The notes beneath the pieces were generated by a model, which saw only the letters and a list, made by a program, of their open reading frames with translations, searched no databases and was not told the origin of the DNA. Source: UBA8231 sp036011085 (lineage in GTDB: Bacteria > Latescibacterota > UBA2968 > UBA8231). From it: a DNA stretch of 64,000 nucleotides. A program made the position numbers and the translations under genes. The stretch is taken from assembly GCA_036011085.1 (NCBI GenBank), contig DASCMS010000156.1:1-64000 (forward strand), given 5' to 3'. Positions 59,683-64,000 of the stretch are shown piece after piece. The first letter of the stretch is position 1; the number at the start of each line of letters is the position of its first letter.

Positions 59683-60422
59683 AGGGCGATAACTCCCAGG
59701 TAGAAGGCCAGTTCACATACCTGCTGCAGCGCGCCGAGAGTGTCCCCGGTGTAGCCGCCTAGACGGCGGTGGCAGTGGCGGGTGAGCCAGGCCCCCGTGA
59801 CGGCCATGGGCAACAGGGCTGCCCACAACAATGGCTCGAGAAGCCACAACGGCAGCAGGCCCGGGACCGCGGCGATGACGACCTGCCAGCCGCCGATGCC
59901 ACGGGCCACCGGACGAGTCTTGCTGGTCTCGTCCTCGCGCACGTATTCGAGCCGGGACATGACGACCACCGGAACCAGGCGACTGGCGGCATGGCCGCAT
60001 ATCAGCGCCGCGGGAACGAGGTGCACGGGCACGGCGAGCAGAGCGCTGTACTTGAGCAGCAGCGCCAGCACGAGACCGACCGCCCCGTACGTGCCGAGCC
60101 GGCTGTCCTTCATGATGCGCAGCACATCCTCTTTCGACCAACCGCCGCCAAGTCCGTCACAGGTATCGGCCAGGCCGTCTTCGTGGAAGGCGCCGGTGAT
60201 CCAGATGCTGGCACCCATGGAGATGACCACGGCGATGGACGTGGGCAGGACCCTGTCTGCCACGAGGAACACGGCCGACACCAGGCAACCGACGATGATT
60301 CCCACCAGAGGGAAGTATCGCGTTGCCAGATTCAGCCCGGTCTCGCTGTGATCGGCGAGACGGAGGCCGGGCAGACGCGTGTAGAACGTAAGGGCGGTGA
60401 AGAACAGACGGATCTCACGCAT
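59643..60422 (-). CDS. cobS: Adenosylcobinamide-GDP ribazoletransferase (cobalamin synthase)
   Basis: A 259-residue membrane protein that joins adenosylcobinamide-GDP and alpha-ribazole. FFTALTFYTRLPG at the N terminus, GAFHEDGLADTCDGLGGG with the metal-binding acidic residues, and MKDSRLGTYGAVGL are diagnostic. Six or seven hydrophobic segments are visible. Confidence 0.95.
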   Translation of the reverse strand: MREIRLFFTALTFYTRLPGLRLADHSETGLNLATRYFPLVGIIVGCLVSAVFLVADRVLPTSIAVVISMGASIWITGAFHEDGLADTCDGLGGGWSKEDVLRIMKDSRLGTYGAVGLVLALLLKYSALLAVPVHLVPAALICGHAASRLVPVVVMSRLEYVREDETSKTRPVARGIGGWQVVIAAVPGLLPLWLLEPLLWAALLPMAVTGAWLTRHCHRRLGGYTGDTLGALQQVCELAFYLGVIALWTYTSSATLPSP

Positions 60423-60437
60423 GTGACATCGCCGCCT

Positions 60438-61397
60438 TCATATCCGGATCACCGCCAGGAACCCGAGCATGCACAACAGGCTCAAACCAAGGGTCGTCCA
60501 CACGAGCCGATTCACCGCAGTGATGTGATGGGGTTGGAGAGGAACCAGGGGATCACCGAGAAAGGGTCTTGAAGAGGGTACGCCCTGGTAGCGGTTGACG
60601 CCTCCCAGACGTACTCCGAGTGCGCCGGCGACGGCGGCCTCCGCGTGTCCGGAATTCGGACTCGGATGCTGCGCCCGGTCTCGTCGCCAGACGCTCCAGG
60701 CGCCCATACCCGACAGGCCGAGGAGGCCGGCTGCGAGACAGATCAGCGGTGTCGTCACCCGGGCCGGGAGGTAGTTGGCCGCATCGTCCAGTCGGGCCGA
60801 GGCCCTGCCGAAACGCTCATAGCGCTCATTGCGGTGACCGAACATCGAGTCGAGAGTGTTGGCCGCCCGGTACAGGATTGCCGCCAGCGGCCCCAGCACA
60901 CATGCCCAGAACAGCGGCGCCAGAACACCATCGACGATGCTTTCGGCCACACTCTCCACAGTGGCCCGTACGATCTCGCTTTCGCTCAGGTGCGCCGTGT
61001 CCCGACCGACCAGCATGCCGACCTGAACGCGAGCCCGTGGCAGGTCGCCGGCCGCCAGGCAGGCCAGCACCGCGCGGCTGTGGCGAATCAGATCACGGGC
61101 AGCGATGCTGACATAGATGAGGATGGCGCCGAAGAGGAGTCCCAGTGCGGGGTCGGCCTCGTTGCATAGCCGGAGGCAGACCCAGCAGAGGCCGCCGACG
61201 ATGAACAACACACCCGTGGCAGTCGTCGCACCGGCCACGCCAAGATGCCCTGGCCAGGCAGCCCGCGTGGCGCGCTCCAGGGTTGCCGCCAGCCTGCCGA
61301 TGCCCCGTACCGGGTGTGGCAGCCAGCGGGGATCCCCCAGAGCTGTGTCGGCGAGGACACCCCCGAACAGGGCGACGAGTCCGCCGGATTCCATCAT
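60438..61397 (-). CDS. cbiB: Adenosylcobinamide-phosphate synthase
   Basis: A 319-residue membrane protein that attaches aminopropanol (phosphate) to the corrin ring. DTALGDPRWLPHPVRGIGR near the N terminus, SESEIVRATVESVAESIVDG and NTLDSMFGHRNERYERFG are CbiB motifs. It overlaps the decarboxylase gene by four bases. Confidence 0.95.
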   Translation of the reverse strand: MMESGGLVALFGGVLADTALGDPRWLPHPVRGIGRLAATLERATRAAWPGHLGVAGATTATGVLFIVGGLCWVCLRLCNEADPALGLLFGAILIYVSIAARDLIRHSRAVLACLAAGDLPRARVQVGMLVGRDTAHLSESEIVRATVESVAESIVDGVLAPLFWACVLGPLAAILYRAANTLDSMFGHRNERYERFGRASARLDDAANYLPARVTTPLICLAAGLLGLSGMGAWSVWRRDRAQHPSPNSGHAEAAVAGALGVRLGGVNRYQGVPSSRPFLGDPLVPLQPHHITAVNRLVWTTLGLSLLCMLGFLAVIRI

Positions 61398-62488
61398 GGA
61401 GCAACCGGGAGGAGGCGCGCTGTCAGAGCGGAGCAGAGCCGTTCATGGTTCTCAGGCGTGCTGACGGCGACACGGAACCAATGACGTCCCAACCCTCGAA
61501 TCCTGGCACAGGGCCTGATGACGATCGGTTCCTGCAGCAGGGACTCGTAGAGATCGACGGCGTCCAGCTGAGGATCCGTCAGGTGCAGCAGCAGGAAGTT
61601 GGCGCATCCGGGAACCGGATGAAGGCCGGGGAAAGGAGCGAGGCGCGCCAGCAGATCGCGCCGCCAGTCGCGCACTGCGATCCGGGATCGGCGCACGTAC
61701 TCCCCGGCGTCTGCCACCATGAGACCGGCGCGCAGCGCCAGCGCATTGACCGACCAGGGAGGCTGATGTTGGCGGCACATCTGCACGAGATCCGTGGCGC
61801 CCACGAGGTAACCGAGGCGGAGCCCGGGAATCGCGAAGGTCTTGGTCAGGGAGCGCAGTACGAGGATGTTCGGGTGATCCGGGGACAGGGTGGTGGAGCA
61901 GCCGGCCAGATCGGCGAAGGATTCGTCGACGACGAACAGGGCCGACGGCGCGGCGGCCGCAACGGCGTGCAGTGCGGACACATCCAGGGCGCACCCGGTA
62001 GGGTTGTTCGGATGTCCGAGCAGAACGAGGTCTCCCGGCCGAAGCTGCTGACCGAGTCGCGGCAGATCGAGACAGAAATCGTCCTCGGGAAACAGCTCGA
62101 TGAAGTCCAGCGTGCCGCCGGCGAGGAGAGAGGCACGCTCGTAGTCGACGTACGTCGGCACCGGGATCAGGGTCCGCTCATGGGGCAGTGCGGCGGTCAG
62201 CAGAAAGAGCAGTTCCGTGGCGCCATTGCCGACAAGGACGGCGGCCTCTTCGGTCTCATGATGGCTGGCCAGAGCCTGGCACAGATTCCGGCTGTAGTGG
62301 TCGGGGTACCGGACCACTTCGTCGAGGCCGGCGCGCAACCGGTTCAGCAGTCCCGGCGGCGGGCCCAGCGGATTGAGGCTGGCGCTGAGGTCCAGCCAAT
62401 CCACCAGTGATGTGCCGGTGTGGCGTGCCAGCTCGGCGGTGTTGCCCCCGTGGCCATAGGCTGATGATTGCACGTTGGGCGTCATCAT
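61394..62488 (-). CDS. cobD: L-threonine-O-3-phosphate decarboxylase-like PLP enzyme
   Basis: A 364-residue class I/II aminotransferase-fold protein resembling histidinol-phosphate aminotransferase. K216 in LRSLTKTFAIPGLRLGY binds PLP. AYGHGGNTAELAR and LDLSASLNPLGPP at the N terminus are typical of CobD, which makes aminopropanol phosphate. Its place directly before cbiB supports the assignment. It leads the cob unit as far as the window shows. Confidence 0.9.
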   Translation of the reverse strand: MMTPNVQSSAYGHGGNTAELARHTGTSLVDWLDLSASLNPLGPPPGLLNRLRAGLDEVVRYPDHYSRNLCQALASHHETEEAAVLVGNGATELLFLLTAALPHERTLIPVPTYVDYERASLLAGGTLDFIELFPEDDFCLDLPRLGQQLRPGDLVLLGHPNNPTGCALDVSALHAVAAAAPSALFVVDESFADLAGCSTTLSPDHPNILVLRSLTKTFAIPGLRLGYLVGATDLVQMCRQHQPPWSVNALALRAGLMVADAGEYVRRSRIAVRDWRRDLLARLAPFPGLHPVPGCANFLLLHLTDPQLDAVDLYESLLQEPIVIRPCARIRGLGRHWFRVAVSTPENHERLCSALTARLLPVAP

Positions 62489-62534
62489 GAGGTGGTCCGG
62501 CGTGGCGCCGACAGCGCCACGCCGGGGATCCTTC

Positions 62535-63914
62535 CTACTTCAGCAACATGACTTTCGTCATCGAACGGCGCTCGCCGGTGCGCAGGCGCATGAAGTACGT
62601 GCCGTTGGCGACGGTTTGCCCAGCCGCATCCGTGCCATCCCAGGTCACCGAATACCCGCCGGGAACGAGCCGTCGCGACATCAGCGACCGCACACGGCGA
62701 CCCAGCAGGTCGTAGACATCCATCTCCACGGCACCCCCGACGGCGATGTCGAAGGGAACACGCACAGTCGCGTTGAAGGGGTTCGGATAGCCCGAACCGA
62801 GGGCGGTGTCCTGCGGCAGGGCGGCCCCCAGTTCCTCGCGCACAGCCGTGATGGCCGAAGGGCCGAGCACGACGATGCTGTTCGGGGGCAGACCCGTATC
62901 GATGGGGCCGGCCAGCAGGTCGCCGCTCGTGGCGTCAAAGATCTTGAGGCCGGCGCTGGTGGGATCGCCGAAGCTGCCCTGATCACCGATCAGCAGACGG
63001 TTGCCATCGATGGCCATGGTGGCGATAAAGCCGCCGCTGAGGCCCTCGAGCGGTGCTCCTACAACACCCGTCTCCAGGTTCACCGGTACGACGGTATTGG
63101 CGAAATTCTCGTCGAGGACGACGGCGAAACCCGCGTTCGACGTGCGCAACACCAGGGCGGACAGATCGCCGCCGAGTACCTCTTCGGAGATCACCAGTCC
63201 CGTGCTCATCCCGGTTCGCGTGTCAATGTGGTCGATGCCGCCGGCGCGATCGCCGAATCCGGCCGTGCCGGAGACGATGATCTGATCACCAACAACGAGG
63301 ACACTGTTGGGGTTGTCGGCGCTCAGGGCGATGTCGCCGACGACGGTGTCGCTGTTGATGTCGATGACGACGAGGACGCCGTCTCCCGGTGTGAAACCGG
63401 CATCGCGATCGAGGCGCTGGCAGCTGACGTAGACGCGATCACCGATGCGGACGATCCGGTCCATCTCCGGCAGGCCGTCGGCGTCGGCGTAGGCGCTCAG
63501 GTCGATGGTACCCAGCTCGGAGCCGTCACGGGGGTCGACGACGAGCAGGTCGGTGGAACCGTAGCGTGTCACGTAGGCCTTGCCCTCGGCGAGGATCTCG
63601 ATGTCCCGCGGGTTGCTGCCGTTGCCCACCGAGAACTGGATCACCGGGGTGGCCAGGTCCGCCGGATCGAGGACGAGGATGTTGTCCGCCCCGAGGCGAT
63701 TGACGATGTAGACACGCCCTTTCTGGTAGTGTCCGGAGGCATCGCTGTGGATGCCGATGACGTTGACCTGTGCCGCGTCCGCGTCCGCCGGCAGCAGGGC
63801 CGTACTGCCGGTGGCAAAGTCGGAGGTGAGGATGAACAGGTCGCTCTGAGCGACGGCGCCAGTGGTGAGGAGCGCCGCGAGGGCAAACTGCAGGGCGATT
63901 CGTGATCGGTTCAT
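62535..63914 (-). CDS. Secreted beta-propeller protein with FlgD/type IX-like C-terminal sorting region
   Basis: A 459-residue protein: signal peptide (MNRSRIALQFALAALLTTGAVAQ), then repeated YncE-like blades (VYIVNRLGADNILVLDP, AYVTRYGSTDLLVVDP, VYVSCQRLD), then a C-terminal 90-residue domain (GYPNPFNATVRVPFDI, YDLLGRRVRSLM, WDGTDAAGQTVANGTYFMRL). That ending is the FlgD-like/type IX secretion sorting domain common in FCB bacteria. It lies 46 bases upstream of the cobalamin genes, so it may take part in surface cobalamin or metal handling; this is by context only. Confidence 0.8.
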   Translation of the reverse strand: MNRSRIALQFALAALLTTGAVAQSDLFILTSDFATGSTALLPADADAAQVNVIGIHSDASGHYQKGRVYIVNRLGADNILVLDPADLATPVIQFSVGNGSNPRDIEILAEGKAYVTRYGSTDLLVVDPRDGSELGTIDLSAYADADGLPEMDRIVRIGDRVYVSCQRLDRDAGFTPGDGVLVVIDINSDTVVGDIALSADNPNSVLVVGDQIIVSGTAGFGDRAGGIDHIDTRTGMSTGLVISEEVLGGDLSALVLRTSNAGFAVVLDENFANTVVPVNLETGVVGAPLEGLSGGFIATMAIDGNRLLIGDQGSFGDPTSAGLKIFDATSGDLLAGPIDTGLPPNSIVVLGPSAITAVREELGAALPQDTALGSGYPNPFNATVRVPFDIAVGGAVEMDVYDLLGRRVRSLMSRRLVPGGYSVTWDGTDAAGQTVANGTYFMRLRTGERRSMTKVMLLK

Positions 63915-63952
63915 GACAGGTGAACTCCGTGGAGTGTAGGTGAGGGAACGAC

Positions 63953-64000
63953 TCAGTTCCCGGAAAGGGAGAGGTCCAGGTCGATGGCGAGGAAGGCGGC
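63953..64000 (-). CDS. Partial 3' end of an upstream gene
   Basis: The last 16 codons of a minus-strand frame reaching the window edge, ending DLDLSLSGN and a TGA. The alternating hydrophobic residues look like a final beta-strand of a membrane or secreted protein. A cobalamin receptor would fit the context, but the fragment is too short to identify. Confidence 0.35.
   Translation of the reverse strand, partial: AAFLAIDLDLSLSGN

Noticed and set aside
62489..62534. Cobalamin riboswitch before the cob genes
   Set aside because: The gap is only 46 bases and no B12-box-like sequence is visible there or in the short interval at 63915-63952.

Overview
The window is about 64 kb of high-GC bacterial DNA, densely coded on both strands, with frequent GTG and TTG starts and many stop/start overlaps. 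I see no rRNA, tRNA, phage or insertion sequence. The gene mix points to an uncultured member of the FCB group, with Latescibacterota-like bacteria a good fit: a secreted protein with a FlgD/type IX-like C-terminal sorting region, an outer-membrane beta-barrel protein, a sulfatase, phytanoyl-CoA dioxygenase, Gfo/Idh/MocA dehydrogenases, a mannonate-dehydratase relative and a bacterial microcompartment (BMC). The phylum is inferred from gene content only.

Layout. 0.2-11.8 kb: two methyltransferases, a UlaG-like hydrolase, rhamnose mutarotase, a CysE-like hexapeptide protein, an HpcH/HpaI aldolase, a Gfo/Idh/MocA dehydrogenase coupled to an Nramp-related transporter, a membrane TPR protein and a FemAB-like transferase. 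11.8-23.3 kb: a branched-chain amino acid operon (ilvC-leuA-leuC-leuD-leuB-cimA, then argJ, an aminotransferase and accA). It has a near-consensus promoter, a candidate 34-residue leader peptide rich in Leu/Ile/Val, and two 160-bp palindromic elements inserted directly after stop codons. 23.3-27.2 kb, minus strand: an RGG-repeat protein, and queC and queF flanking a dimethylformamidase-like gene. 27.2-39.1 kb: ispH followed by a BMC locus. 39.1-44.3 kb: HNH nuclease, LON-domain protein, and a DtxR-type regulator divergent from an iron-transport operon (membrane-anchored DtxR-FeoA fusion plus a FeoB split in two). 44.4-49.1 kb: acetyltransferase, nucleotidyltransferase, MATE exporter, two decayed genes (a receiver domain and a Fic protein) and an intact receiver. 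49.3-52.3 kb: sigma factor, anti-sigma factor and a caspase-fold protein with a probable outer-membrane barrel. 52.4-57.5 kb: sugar/sulfate catabolism genes and a VapBC-type toxin-antitoxin pair. 57.5-64 kb, minus strand: late cobalamin assembly (cobD, cbiB, cobS, cobC, cobU, cobT) behind a secreted beta-propeller protein.

The most interesting part is the BMC locus. It encodes four pentameric vertex proteins, one hexameric shell protein, three tandem-domain (BMC-T) proteins and one polypeptide carrying four BMC domains in a row. The cargo is a CoA-acylating aldehyde dehydrogenase, PduL, a cysteine-rich protein, a DapA-family aldolase fused to an N-terminal module shared with the cysteine-rich protein, a FAD oxidoreductase and a second DapA-family protein. 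The core chemistry looks like aldolase, then aldehyde, acyl-CoA and acyl-phosphate; the substrate is unknown. The four-domain protein is translationally coupled to a two-domain one, so together they hold the six domains of one hexagonal tile.
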